A DNA stretch of 64,000 bases from Anseranas semipalmata. Its lineage: Eukaryota > Chordata > Aves > Anseriformes > Anseranatidae. Below the pieces are notes generated by a model that was not told the origin of the DNA, did not search any database, and saw nothing but the letters and a program-made list of their open reading frames with translations. Positions 11,001 to 22,151 of this stretch are shown here, one piece after another. Location: NCBI GenBank assembly GCA_013399115.1, contig VXAA01003837.1, positions 975,173-1,039,172 on the forward strand, given 5' to 3'. How positions within the stretch are numbered: the stretch's first letter is position 1; every line of letters begins with the position of its first letter. Both the position numbers and the translations under genes were made by a program.

Positions 11001-13415
11001 AGGTGTTAAAAATAATTAGATCTGGTCCAGAGTCGGTTTGCTTGTGAAAACGGCCATGAGGCTCTGATTTCAATGTGTGCGTGTGTGTCTTTTGGAAAAT
11101 CTCTGCTCCCTAGCTCTTACAGTCCTCACCTGGGTGCAGCATGTACGCAGGGAGCCCAAGGCACCTGCTACCTCCCACCCTGGGATGATGGTGGCAGGAG
11201 GTGAACCCCACAATGAATGCTTTCCCTCTTTCCCCCGTGCAAAAGCAGAACAAGGCAAGAGCATGGTGACTTTTCACAAACCTTGAAGGAATGTGATGTC
11301 TACGAGGCCTCTTCCCTTCTACCAGATTTGACTGAACATAACCACCGGCTCAAAAGCTGAGAGAGTAAACAAGCACGTGGTCTCTTACAACCCCCATAAC
11401 AGAAGATTCATTTCCAGAAATATATAAACTGATTTTCCACAAGACGCAGACCAGGAGGAAAGAAGGTGTTCAGAGTGATTAGACCTTTCTTCAACATGCA
11501 ACGAGCTTTGCAGACAGCCCTCTGCCCATGCTATCCTTGCTGTTAACCACACAGAAGGGGTGAAGAGGGTTTCTCTCAGCTGGGACCTGCCCTGTGGTGC
11601 TGTTCCTGGTGGAGAGCCTCAGTGTGTCTGTAGGGAGGCTTAATCCTCTTTCTAGGCACCAACAAATTTTTGGCCTGGGGAGAGCAAATGAGTCACATCT
11701 ACACAGTTCCTTGGCAAACAAGAGCCCTGTAAAACTCTGCTTTCTCTTAGTTAGGAGTTTCTCACAGGGAAGATATATTTTCATGGGAATTTACAATTTT
11801 TTGCCCCCGAGAGAAACTTCACCGTTTCCCTTAATCAAAAGTGGTGTCATTTTTACCACTAAACATCTCACTTCTTCCCATCTGGCCAAAAACACTCCGG
11901 TGAGACATGGGCTTGGAAGAACTTGCAAGCCTCAGAGAGCTAGATCCAGCGGACCAGGCTGACTCAGTTCCTTTATGGCTCTAGGCAGTGGGCTTGCCTA
12001 TAAACGCAGATCCCTGTGTGGATGTAACCCCAGCATGTGCAGTTCCTGGCAGATGCGGAGCAGAAGCCAAGAGAAAGAGTAGCCTTAAACCGCACTCTCT
12101 TCTTCTGGAATAGCTAAGCAGGATTGAAATGCAGACTTCAACGGTGCTTGAGCAGTGGTGAAGACAGGTCTGGCTTTGGCGGGCACAGAGCCATATGCTG
12201 TCCTGTGACCTAAGTACTGGAAGTGATGGATTCACTGGGGAAAGACCTCAGCTGACCGTGCGTGCAGTGTGGAAGAGCCACGCAGGCTGTCCGTGCGGCA
12301 TTTCCCAGCACTGCTTGGTGGCTGTGCACTGGGAGAGCACTGGAACTGTGATGAGACAGTCCGTCTCATTTTGGACTTTGGTTCTGCCAAAGCTGAACCT
12401 CCAAATCTCAGGCACACATGCCCAGGATGATGCAGACTATGCAGCCTTGTATAACCTCTGCACAGGGCTTATTTGAGATGTGTTCTGCCTGCAGGTCAGG
12501 TGATCACAAGAAGCTGCAGGGAGCTCTGAAGAAGAGCTAGTTGAAATTTACCATTAGAAATATTTTTCCATCATTAAAATGGAAGGAAACCTCAAGGAAA
12601 AAATGTCAGGTTTTTAATTACTTCCAAAGAAATAAAACCCTGGGAATTGAAAGTGTTCGGTTTGCAGTAGCTGGCAAGGGAAACATTTCTCTACTTTTTT
12701 AACAAATGACAAATGAAAGTTCGCAGTCTGTCAGACAGATATTTCCAGCAATGTCCAGCCGGACAGCTTCTTCAGTTGCTAAAAACTGGAAAAAAAAATC
12801 AATGGATTTTTTTCTTCTTGCAATAAAAATATTTTTAATTTGAGCACACTCAAAAGTTTTGCAGTGGAGGAATATTTTCTTGACTCCTTCTGTGTCCTGC
12901 ACGGCAGCAGTAAAACACACACTTTCAATTTCCCTCTGAGGTGTTTTGCTTATGCTCCTCTCCCTCCCCATTACAATTTCAGCTGCAATTCCCAATTCCA
13001 AACACATGTAGATGGCCCTGGGGGTTAGAGAGACCATCTTATTCCAAAGTAGGTTACCAGCAAGGATGCCAATGAGATTGTTATCATTGGAAATGAGGTC
13101 TTGATGCGCTCTCACATGTGATACTATGTATTTAAGCATGAGAAGTTTGCACAAGGCACCTTTACTGGCGGGATAAGACATAGCTCCCTAGCAGGAGGTT
13201 TGGTAGGTGAGGCTGTTTTGTAACACCTAGCCTTGCAACACTGGCATCTGCATCTGCTGCCCTCTGCCATGGAGTGGAGGTGGTGGCTGAGGGCAAGAAA
13301 TGCAGGGCAAGAAGTGCTTCATCTGCTTGTTCTAATAACCTGAGACAAGCTGGTAGTCCTCCAAAGCCAAAAATTATCAAATGGGAGGACTGAAGTCATA
13401 AGCCTAACAATCTGA
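8071..13415. other. Non-coding block with minor simple repeats
   Basis: Unique DNA. Short simple repeats occur at 10416-10433 (CAG-rich), 10835-10858 (TAA/CAA-rich) and 11073-11088 (GT-rich). The longest open frames are 122 codons (plus, 11594-11962) and 160 codons (minus, 12699-13181). The latter starts and ends in ordinary AT-rich DNA, shows no recognisable motif, and no conserved family was identified. Confidence 0.5.
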
Positions 13416-13423
13416 AGTGACAG

Positions 13424-13452
13424 AAATGGGAAAAAAGAAAAAAAAAGAGAGA
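13424..13452. repeat. A/GA-rich low-complexity tract
   Basis: A runs interrupted by G, ending in GAGAGA. Ordinary low-complexity purine DNA. Confidence 0.85.
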
Positions 13453-13649
13453 CTTGGTGGCTTATATTTTATTGAATTTATATAGAACCTCTTGTTTTCT
13501 AGCCCCATTCAACTTCTTTAGGAACATATACTCCTTTTCTTTTGTTAGAAAATATCCAGGACATCTCTGATGGTTTCTGTTGAAGAGGACTTCTGAGAAA
13601 CAGAGCTATAAGTTCCAGCAGGTTGTGTGAGAGGTGTGCCAACTTTTTT

Positions 13650-13708
13650 GCTTGTTTTGTTGTTGTTGTTGTTGTTGTTTGGTTGGTTGGTTTGGTTTGT
13701 TTTGTTTT
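13650..13708. repeat. Compound (TTG)n-(GGTT)n microsatellite
   Basis: About eight TTG units (13657-13680) run directly into GGTT and GTTTT units. The purely repetitive sequence yields an Asn run in the minus-strand frame at 13545-13763, which is not a gene. Confidence 0.95.
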
Positions 13709-14229
13709 CCTGAGGATAAAAACCAGTAATAGTTAATACTGTCATTTCACACGTTCCTTCCAAAGAACAAACCTAGCTTTCTTCTGCTGCCTTCCCTTTC
13801 TTGTTTCTGAGAAGAAGTGCTGAACGAAAACAGAAAGCTGCATTTTCCAAAAACATATTCAGTGTGGATATGCACATTTCTGCTTGTTTTAAAAATATCT
13901 CTGGGCTTGTAGACATGTTCAGCTCTTGCCTTTTTGAGAGAAGACCTTGAGCTGAGTTTTGGCCCACATGAATGTGAAAAGGATCGTGAGATGGATGGCA
14001 ATGCATGCTAGTGGGCATGTGATAGAGCCAAGATGAAAAGGAGGAGGAGAAGGAAGGTGTGTGTCATGGGCAGAGGGATCTGAATGATGGTGCTGACATA
14101 GTTGTATTTAAAAGCAGAGGGGTAGGTGAACACACAGTAGGTGGCATATTTAATGTAGGGACAATGTGCTTATTTCCTCTTTCAACAGTTTCTTCAGGAG
14201 ACAGAACCTCTGCAACACGGAGCTAAGGG
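13709..14229. other. Non-coding block, nothing identified
   Basis: Unique sequence with overlapping short frames on the minus strand (81-84 codons) that are shadows of one another. No repeat or exon was recognised. Confidence 0.5.
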
Positions 14230-14355
14230 CCAAGAAATGTCAGGGTTTAATTTGATCTCTGATACTCAATCAGTGCATGCCCTCAGGCAAGTGACTTATC
14301 TTTTCTCTATCTAAACGTCTACATCAGTGAAACAGAGGCAGAAGTACTTTCCACA
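14230..14355 (+). repeat. MIR-like ancient SINE relic
   Basis: The plus strand follows the MIR consensus in order. A worn copy of 'GGGTTCAAATCCCAGCTCTG' lies at about 14242-14275. It is followed by CCCTCAGGCAAGTGACTTA at 14280-14298, the counterpart of the diagnostic 'CTTGGGCAAGTCACTTAACCTCT'. A 'CATCTGTAAAAT'-like word and GAAACAGAGGC come after. Order and spacing agree over about 120 bases, despite high divergence. Confidence 0.6.
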
Positions 14356-14689
14356 AAAGAGTGTCACTGAGTTTAGCATAACTCATTAACGTCTACTTGG
14401 AGCTTTAAATCCTGCGGCAGAATATCCTCTGCAAGCACTGGGGGTTAATGCACGGCAGGGGTGACAGGCAGGAGAAACTGAAGCCCAGCACCCCAATTTT
14501 GTGCTCTGTGACTGCTTTTGATATGGTTATAGGCAGACGGCTGGTGTGTGAGCGTGGTGCCAAGCCTGGGTCCCCATCAGTGTGATTAGAGGATGCTCCC
14601 ACTGGGTAAGGTTGTGGCTGGGAGGGTGCCAACAATGTCTCACTGAGAAACAAACAACCAATGAATCAGCCCTGATCACTGCATTCAGC
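14356..14689. other. Non-coding block, nothing identified
   Basis: Unique sequence with one 82-codon minus-strand frame that has no recognisable motif. Confidence 0.5.
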
Positions 14690-14990
14690 TAATGAAAATG
14701 TATGTAATTGATATTTTATAACTATATGGAGAAAAGACTTTTTTTAGGGCTTTAATGGTATCGATTGACGGAAGAAAGCCAGATAGATGTCTCTAAGCTG
14801 CAGTGCTGTAGGGCTAAAGTGCCTTCGAGTCAGGAAATGTACACTTGTTTAAAATTCACTTCAAATTTTCACATCATTTGCAGCTTTTAATGGCATTTTT
14901 GGACCCTGACAATTAATCACGTAGCCACTGGAGTCAACTGATAGTCTCATTTCTGATCAATTATTGCTGTCAACCCCCTCCCCCATATTC
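14690..14990. promoter_or_regulatory. Candidate conserved non-coding element
   Basis: AT-rich complex sequence with TAATTGATATTTTA, ATCGATTGA, CAATTAATCACG and GATCAATTATTG words. These resemble homeodomain, PBX/MEIS-type and SOX-type sites. There is no open frame and no repeat. The call rests on motif texture alone. Confidence 0.25.
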
Positions 14991-15759
14991 TGCATACTGA
15001 CTGGTACCAGGGTCTGAAAGAGAATAATTGCCAGGAGGCCCTGGGACAGGTTTCAGGATGCTCTCCTCACGGGTGGTCTCTGACACAGAACCGTGGTCCT
15101 CATTTTTTTATCAGGTTCTTCACTGTTCATTTCATGTGACGCTGTTTGGAGTGGCCCAGTGGAGGGGATATTGCTGCTTTAAAATGTATGCAGATACCAG
15201 TGCTTTGTATTTGCCCTTCAAGGCAAAGATTGTCTTTTCTTCTGTGCTTGCACAGTCCATGAACTTTTAGTAACTGATGTGATTAGGAAGTTTACGTCTA
15301 TAATCCCTGCTACTCCACTGGCAGCAGGAAGGGTAGCTGGAACACATAGAATGTGATTATATGGGCAAAGCAACATGTAAAAATAGGAGTTAATTCTTTT
15401 CTGTGAAATAGGAAGATTAAAGAGCAGGGGATCTGCATCAACAGGCTGCTACTGCAGAGAAAAAAAGGAAAACCTGGGCTCTCCATGCAGGCAACGCCAG
15501 CACATAAAGTGCATCTAGACGAGATTAAGTGCAAAGGAGGCAAATAAAATGAGCTTAGTGCAGCAAAGGCTGGTTAGAAAGTTAGTCAGAAAGTTACTTA
15601 AGACAAAGGGTTTCTTTTTACTGTAACGGGGTTTGGATAGTCTGACATTACTGGCTTAGGTTTAAGCATCCAGCCACACTTCCCAGAAGTAAAGAGAGGA
15701 GCCAGCAGTAGACATCGGAGGTCCAGTTTGCAATCTAGGCAGTGTTTTGGTTTGTGCTG
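14991..15759. other. Non-coding block, nothing identified
   Basis: Unique sequence. The short frames (77 and 80 codons) show no motif. Confidence 0.5.
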
Positions 15760-15825
15760 TTTTCTTTCCTTCCTTCCTTCCTTCCTTCCTTCCTTCCTTC
15801 CTTCTTTCCTTCCTTCCTTCCTTTC

Positions 15826-15885
<60 letters not shown>

Positions 15886-15994
15886 TCCTTCTTTCCTTCT
15901 TTCCTTCTTTCCTTCTTTCCTTCTTTCCTTCTTTCCTTCTTTCCTTCTTTCCTTCTTTCCTTCTTTCCTTCTTTCCTTCTTTCTTCTTCTTTTT
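15760..15994. repeat. 235-nt uninterrupted polypyrimidine microsatellite
   Basis: Every base from 15760 to 15994 is C or T on the plus strand. Three arrays follow one another: (TTCC)n to about 15822, (TTTC)n to about 15887, then an octamer array (TTTCCTTC)n to about 15983. Three plus-strand frames across it read as Phe-Leu-Pro-Ser runs and are artefacts. Long mirror-symmetric pyrimidine tracts can adopt triplex (H-DNA) structure and are often unstable in length. Confidence 0.98.
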
Positions 15995-16684
15995 GCCTGA
16001 GGATTATGTTTGTTGCTTATCCTGAGATATTTTAGAAGTGATTGTGATGTCCTTCTCTTTTCTCTTTTTCACTCTCACTTATTGGAGAAAAACATGAAAG
16101 ATTCACATACAAAGCATTAAACCGAAAGAAGAAAATAAAAAGAGTAAAAGACAATGAGTAAAAGGAAGAGCCGTGCATATTTCCTGATTTACTTCCCTGT
16201 GCACTCCCACACACGTCTTGCACATGCACATTGAGGGGACCTAACTATGACCACAATCTGAGATTTCATTTTCAATTCTTAAAAATGTAATAGTTGCAGT
16301 GAGAGAGAAAAGAAATGGGCTGGACATGAGAGGAAAGTGCAGAGTCATTCTTTCTCTTTTTGTGGTCAATGTGTCATATCTTGGTTATGGCTGCGCTTGG
16401 GACACTTTGCTGCAGAAAGAAGATGAAGAAAATCTGATTGGTTTGAGCACTATTGGTAAAATTGTACTGTCACTGCATGCGAGACTCACGCAGACATCAG
16501 GTCTTAGAGGGCTGGCCCCAGAAACATAGCTGTCAAAGTGTTACTGTTGTCTTCTCCTCTCCGACTACTTCTGTTTCCAGTTCCTCTAATTTCTATTCCA
16601 CTTACTTCATTTGTAGGAGCTGGCTTAGACAATTCAACATTACAGAATAGCATTTATGGAGATTGAAAGTTGTGGCAATTAATC
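15995..16684. other. Non-coding block, nothing identified
   Basis: Unique AT-rich sequence. Frames of 65-76 codons have no recognisable motif. Confidence 0.5.
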
Positions 16685-16760
16685 ATCTTTGGGTGAAATT
16701 CTAGCCCAATGCAGTCAGTAGTAAAACTCCAGTAGCTTCAACATTTTAGCCCATGGCATC
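16685..16760. repeat. Worn palindromic amniote repeat (GTGAAATTCTAGCCC type)
   Basis: The segment resembles a common old amniote palindromic repeat whose arms read 'GGTGAAATCCTGGCCC...' and '...GGGCCAGGATTTCACC', separated by copies of 'ATTGAAGTCAATGG'. Here GGGTGAAATTCTAGCCCAAT is followed by CAGTCAGTAGTAAAACTCC and an AGCTTCAA word. Divergence is high and the family name is not certain. Confidence 0.4.
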
Positions 16761-17135
16761 TTAGTGCCATGACTTATTTGTAATCTGGATGTCTTTTGAA
16801 GTTTTGAATACATTAAGAGAAAATATTGGGCTTGTGTGCTTGCTCATTAGGAAGGAGTAAACAATGACTGCAAGTTAAAAAAGTTATATGGGTTGTCACA
16901 GGGTTTCGTATTTATTTAATCCCTGCAGATATCAAGCCCAAACAAATTTTTCTAAGTTTTTGTGACTGTTGTGCAGTCAGTCGGGGCTCTGGGAACTGAG
17001 CTATGCTCTTTCTGGCTAGCAGTAGTCACAATATAGCTCATGAGTGTGCTAATGATGCACGAGACACAAACTAGAGTTCTCTTAAGTTTCATTGGTTTGC
17101 AGGACTAGCCGTAAAATAACTTTTTTATATTCATG
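16761..17135. other. Non-coding block, nothing identified
   Basis: Unique AT-rich sequence between two worn repeats. No open frame above 60 codons. Confidence 0.5.
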
Positions 17136-17235
17136 GCGTCTTAGCTACAGTTCACTGAAATCAGTAGAAAGCTTCCCTGTTGATGTCAATGAGCTTTTGG
17201 CTCAGATCCACAAAAATCTGATTCTCCCATTTGAA
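17136..17235. repeat. Possible worn palindromic relic
   Basis: ACTGAAATCAGTAGAAAGC is followed by CCTGTTGATGTCAATGAGCT and GGCTCAGATCCAC. These words resemble the internal 'ACTGAAGTCAATGG' arms and the 'CAGGCCC' end of old amniote palindromic repeats. Weak call by eye. Confidence 0.3.
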
Positions 17236-18240
17236 CTGGTATGACTCTATTATGCAATATTTAAGTGCTTGTAACACTAGATCAGAATACACTATAGATA
17301 CATTGCAAACATGCTTATTTAATCCATGCAATAGAAGAGGATTAATCTATTTCTCCCCAAATAATTTACTAATGCAAAACCTAAGGGATTCCTTAAACCC
17401 TTAAGACCTGTTAAAAATGGGGCTGCTTGCAGTAATCCCTGTTGGACCTTAGAAAGAGTAAAAGTCTCAAGTATTATTTATGAGCATCTAATTCCACACT
17501 TCCCCCCAGCCCCCATACATTCTTCCTGAGGTTGTTACACCTCCAGATACAGACAGAAAGCAAATAACCTTTAGGTAAGCTGCAGATGTCTCATTTGGAC
17601 TCTAAAATATTTGGTCATTCTGTTTAGCAACAGCAACTTTCTCAGCAATCTTTTTTTTTTTTTTCCCTGAGTAGTTGAGATGGGATCATAGGTAAGAATA
17701 ATGATTGCAATTAATAAGCAACAACATTGCTAAATATTATTATGACCAGTGCAATGCCCAAATTAGCACTTGCAGTAACTCTGCATTCCTCACACTAGTT
17801 AAGAAGGGGTTTGCCACCTTTTAATATACAGCAGAAGGAAAAAATCAGGGAGCACTTGCATGATTTGCCCATGTCACAGAAGTCAATAGCAAAAGTCATA
17901 AAAACATCTAGTAATGGAATTTTCTTTCTCTTTTCTCAGACAACTACAGCTTTTCTAATGAGAGTTTTTACATATCGGTGTAAATATCGTATCATATATT
18001 TTCATATCAGTGACAATGTTGATTTTCCAGAGTTCAGGGGGAAACTCCAACTTGCCTCTGGGCATGCAATAAATCATCCAATATGACTCTTAAGAATTGA
18101 TCACCCATAAGGGGCCATGATCTCATCATTGGCTTGGAGAAAGGAGCAGTTGATACAAGGCAAAAGCACTCCTTGACTATGTTGTATAAATTTTGTATTC
18201 ATTAGGATGCTTCAGATACAGAAAAACGCTCTTTGTTCAA
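17236..18240. other. Non-coding block with a T run
   Basis: Unique AT-rich DNA. A T run lies at about 17649-17664. The 91-codon plus-strand frame at 17811-18086 shows no motif. Confidence 0.5.
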
Positions 18241-18520
18241 TATTTATCTTTTCATCTGCCCTGACCTGGGAACTGCAAGCACTTTGAGAAGTTAATTGAA
18301 AGCTCATTTCATTTCATTTTAGCTTTCAAATCTAAAACTTTGCTTTCGGTAATGGTCCTGAGAACACTTCTGTCCTGTCTGCAATAGCTCTGAAACCTTT
18401 TCCAGCAAGAGCTGGGAATTCGTTATTGATCACCATTGTCTTATTCCAGGAATTCTCCACCGAGATGATTTTTCTTATTGAATGACAGCAGGAACCCCCA
18501 GCACAGGAAGGGGATTATTT
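18241..18520. promoter_or_regulatory. Candidate conserved non-coding element with a 9-bp inverted repeat
   Basis: Complex AT-rich sequence without open frames. It contains a perfect inverted repeat, TTGAAAGCT (18296-18304) and AGCTTTCAA (18321-18329), around a CATTT-rich 16-nt loop. TTATTGATCACC-like and GGGAATTCGTTATTGAT words follow. Suggestive texture only. Confidence 0.25.
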
Positions 18521-20861
18521 CTCTAATGTTTCCATTGCCAGAAGGATCCTTCAATCACAACATGCTCTACACAAGATTCCCATATTGCCTGTCCTAGAAG
18601 ATGACTTTTTTTTTAAATTTCACCCTCCTCACCTGAGTCCATGACTTGACAATTTGTGCCTGAGCTGACATCTTTGTAAATTGGCAAAAATTATGACATT
18701 CCTTTGTGTTATTAATATAGGCCATAAATTTCTTCAAGCAGGGACTGTTTCTAGTAAGATTTATATATAGTACTTTGTACAGTAGTGTCCATGTCTGTTA
18801 GCAGAGAAAAGAATTAGTGGAGGCTTATTTATTAAAAAAAAAAATGCAAATTTGTGTACTTATTTTGAGAAAAGCATGAAAAGCCATAAGGTGAGTAACA
18901 TGGAAGACTGAGGCATGAAGAAAGTGGTAGAATATATACAGAGATGCATGACTAAATGTCTGTTTTTCCGCATTTCTAAGGGTGGGAATTTTTGAACGAA
19001 CTGATAAATACTGATTTCTCAGTAGTTCCATCTCAACATTTCCTTGCAATACAATGTACATAGCTAGCTCCATACCATTTCCTTATTAGCACAGACCTCT
19101 GCTTTATGATAGCTGTTCCTGAAAGTTTTTTATTTCAAAGTGTAAAAAGCAACAAAACCTTTAGGTGCCAGGACAACGGACTGTCTCCCAGTGCAAGGAA
19201 CAGAAAACCCAGCCAAGCATGAAGTCCAGATAGGAACATCTCATTTCCAAAGAAGAGATGAATCCCAGTGCTTTACATGGGGTGAAAGATGAATCAGTGT
19301 TTTTTATGAGATTCACCTTGATTTGCTGGTGATATTAATAGAGGTATTTAAAATGTTTACCAGTGTGCCCAAGATCAGCTGTGACAACTTACCGATAGTT
19401 TCAAAATTCAGAGGTTAAATTCCCCCTGCAATCAGGACACCTGTTCAAAAAAATCAGAAACAAACAAAAATAAACACATAAGTACTGTTTATGTGTTTAA
19501 GCTGAAGAAACACTGCTTTGGTGCTCTACCTTTTATCTGCCTTACAGAGTTTGATCCTTTTTGTGTTACATCTTTGAATTCCTTTCCACAAGCCCGTGGA
19601 TGGCACACACCCTGTTTTGCAAATGGATTTGGGGTCTTTGCAAAAATTCGTGGGGTCCTAGTAAGGGAGCTGAGAGAAATGCACTGCTCATAGGAAGACC
19701 TGGCAACACCTTAGATCCACACTCCTCACCAATACTGGGAGCTGAAGAAAGCCTCTGCCCTAAGTGCTTTGTCTCTTACTTGGCTATTGCCTAAAGATGT
19801 GAAGCTACAATATTTCATGCAAATACTTTATTCATTTCAGTCCAGAAAACGTTAAGATCTTATATAATTTTTTATCCTTAATTAATCCAAATCTCTACAT
19901 GTCTTAATAAAACGAAAGACTAAAAATAACGACCTAAACACTCTCACCCTGCCCCAGGCACTTTTTTTTAATCTTTTTTTTTTTCAAGGGGGTTAATTTT
20001 AGACTTGGCATCTTTGCCCCATGAACTTCCCACATGTGGTTAAAGCTACAAGCCAGGTCCTGCCACCAGCCATATTTACCAGAAACAGCAGCAGAAATTT
20101 CCAGCAGAACAGTAAAGGGGCTGCAGTTCCTGTTGTTCTGCCAGTATATTTCATCTAAAAATATTATTCATCTTGCCAACCACTTTAATGCAATTGGGGA
20201 ATGGCAGAGCTGGAAAGTCAGAAGAAAAGCTCTTTGTTAAAAAAATAGAGCTCAGAAGTCACTCTATTTTCTCCCATATTGTCTGTTCTCTCTCTTTTTT
20301 TTTTTTTTTCATGTCCTTCTTTGCTGTTTACCATATCTGTTTCTCAGACTTTTCCCAGCTGTGTTAATTATCAGTCACTAGAATACTAATCATTTAAAAT
20401 GTCTGTATTTTATTTTTAAACATAACTTTTTACAACCCTGCAAGAAAAGAGATGATGTAAAAAATTATCCAGCTGAAAGGTCAGAATCCTTCCTAATGTA
20501 AGTACCTGGCTTTACAACCTGGGAGTAACCTGGAAATAGTTACGAGGAACATGGCACACAGGCTGTGCTTAGCTGAGCTGACAGCCAACCACAGCTCTAA
20601 TCTTTGGCTTTCCTTCGTTTCGTTGACTCTGCCATTTCTTTTCTTTGTAGTTTTCTGTTGCTGAAGCAGAAGCTGGAAGATGATCAGAGAGGAAAGCAGA
20701 GACACTGAGGTCAAGTGTCCTTGAAGTCTGTTTGTGACTAATACATTAATGAGCTTAGTTGGGGAAAATCCAAAACCAACTTGTTCTGCACCTGAGCATG
20801 ATCATACTAGAGCAGAGAATCACAGCATTCAAACCAGCCTGTTCCTAGCAACAGAGGGAAG
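18521..20861. other. Non-coding block with several T runs
   Basis: Unique AT-rich DNA with T runs at about 18608-18616, 19966-19985 and 20295-20309. Open frames of 60-82 codons lack any recognisable motif. The palindrome CCACATGTGG (about 20029-20039) contains an E-box. Confidence 0.5.
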
Positions 20862-20957
20862 AAAAAAAAAAAAAAAAACTTGTGGTTTTTTTTGTTAAAA
20901 AAAAAAAAAAAAACACTTGTAGTTTTTTATGATAAATAAATAATAATAAAAAAAAGA
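20862..20957. repeat. Tandemly duplicated poly-A block
   Basis: Two units, each a 17-nt A run followed by ACTTGT(G/A)G plus a T run: A run 20862-20878 with its flank, then A run 20897-20913 with its flank. The period is about 37 bases. An A/TAA-rich tail runs on to about 20957. It could be a slipped retroposon tail, but no retroposon body is recognisable upstream. Confidence 0.85.
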
Positions 20958-21314
20958 AGTTCAACTTCCTTTTGGTGACCTGACAGCACCTTTTACAACA
21001 GCAGTAACCCTTTCCAAAAGCTGCCCCGTGCCAGGCTGGATCCAGTCCATTGGCTGACTGGAGCCATTTATGCTGTGACCATGCTGGGAGGGGATGGGAT
21101 GGTGGCAGTGAGCTGGGACTGGTTGGTGGCACCCAGGACACGATGCCTCATGCACCTGCGGGGATCCAGGCTCAGCCTCCCTGCAGTGCCCTGCGAGGAG
21201 GACAGTCACGGAGATGTCTGTGGTGTTCAGGTCAGCTCAGCGTGTTTGGTTTGTCCTGTGAAGCTTTGTGGTATTTCTGCAGTAGAAATAATCCTAACCT
21301 GCCACCTTCTTTGG
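20958..21314. other. GC-rich non-coding block upstream of the CR1 copy
   Basis: Composition rises to roughly 55-60% GC. Several open frames overlap on both strands (115-145 codons on the plus strand), as expected from GC-rich DNA. It might include divergent CR1 sequence beyond the recognisable 3' end, but I could not confirm this. Confidence 0.4.
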
Positions 21315-21465
21315 GGGTTGATGTCCCGTGCCTGCCAGTGTTCAAGAGGCATTTGGATAACACCCTTAATAATATGCTCCAACTTCTGGGCAGCCCTGGA
21401 GTGGTCAGGCAGCTGGACTTGATCTCTGTAGGTCCCTTCCAACAGAACTATTCTATACGGTTCTG
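21315..21465 (+). mobile_element. CR1 LINE, 3'-end fragment
   Basis: The plus strand reads GTTCAAGAGGCATTTGGATA, then a CTTAATAATATGCT word, GTGGTCAGGCAGCTGGACTT and GTAGGTCCCTTCCAAC, ending in AACTATTCTATA. This is the standard order of an avian CR1 3' untranslated region and its short terminal repeat. The copy is 5'-truncated, as most CR1 copies are; the left boundary is approximate. No target-site duplication is expected for CR1. It is the best evidence that the genome is avian, or at least sauropsid. Confidence 0.88.
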
Positions 21466-21900
21466 GTCTCTTTGCTCTTCTGCATAGCTGTGTGAGGATA
21501 CATACAAATACAGCAAAAGCAAAAGAGGCTGGATTATAAAATTAACTGTGGTTCCAACCAGAGGAAAGCTTCTATCAGCTGAGTTTTAACCTTGCACATA
21601 CTTTCATTCATAATTATTATTTATGACCATCACTACTATTAATTTATTTAGTGAGCTGAGATAACATGTTATTCTGACCAGAGTCAAAGAAATAAACAAT
21701 CTCTTAACCCTCCAAATCCAATAGTCTAAAAGTGGCAGGATACTAACTAGATCTAGCACAAGCTGATAAAATCTTTACAGCCTGAGCACTGGGTAGTACA
21801 GAAGAGACTTTAAAGAAGGTTTCTGATGGGAGAACTTGAGGGATGCTGACAGATATTAATAGGAAAGGTGCTGCAGGCGTATGAGCAGGCTGAAGGCATG
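21466..21900. other. Non-coding block, nothing identified
   Basis: AT-rich unique sequence leading into the GC-rich segment. The minus-strand frame of 154 codons (21743-22207) has a Ser/Pro/Ala-rich composition with no motif and overlaps frames on the other strand. Confidence 0.5.
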
Positions 21901-22060
21901 CAGTCGGGAGCGGGGTGGGGAGGCGAGACAGGGGCGGGCAGGGCTGAGGGCAGGTTCCATTGGCGATGCAGGTGGTGGATCCAACCCACGCACTGGGACT
22001 GCCGTGCAAGAGAGGCATCACCTCGGAGGAAGGTGCAATCGGATCTCTCATCTTTTGGCA
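21901..22060 (+). promoter_or_regulatory. GC-box / inverted-CCAAT cluster, possible TATA-less promoter
   Basis: GGGGCGGG (an Sp1-type GC box) lies at 21931-21938 and ATTGGCG (an inverted CCAAT box) at 21959-21965. About ten CpGs fall within 160 bases of G-rich DNA. There is no TATA box. The cluster sits directly before a splice-bounded open segment at 22062-22151. Individually the motifs are common; their combination in otherwise CpG-poor DNA is what draws attention. Confidence 0.3.
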
Positions 22061-22061
22061 G

Positions 22062-22151
22062 GGAGCAAAGGAGAGAGGACCTAACCACGAGGAGGAAGAG
22101 GAGGAAATCGGTGACTGGCAGTCCACAGCACCACTACTGCAGGGTGCAAAG
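22062..22151 (+). other. Candidate 90-nt exon of unknown identity
   Basis: A pyrimidine-rich acceptor (TCTCATCTTTTGGCAG, ending at 22061) precedes a segment of exactly 90 bases that ends at AAG followed by a strong donor, GTGAGC (22152). The segment is open in the frame giving a 30-residue piece with six consecutive Glu and a following IGDWQS. It contains the purine-rich run GAGGAGGAAGAGGAGGAAAT, the kind of sequence that acts as an exonic splicing enhancer. The length is a multiple of three. The same frame is open for 118 codons (21960-22316). I recognise no protein, so it may be a chance match, a lncRNA exon or a novel exon. Confidence 0.25.

Noticed and set aside
12699..13181. 160-codon minus-strand frame as a possible gene
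   Set aside because: No motif or family was recognised, it lies in AT-rich DNA without promoter or splice support, and length alone is not enough.
15728..16035. Three overlapping plus-strand frames of 90-97 codons with Phe-Leu-Pro-Ser repeats
   Set aside because: They are translations of the TTCC/TTTC microsatellite in its three frames and carry no coding signal.
20958..21314. Extension of the CR1 copy upstream into the GC-rich block
   Set aside because: I could not match this stretch to CR1 coding or 3' sequence; only the part from about 21315 is supported.
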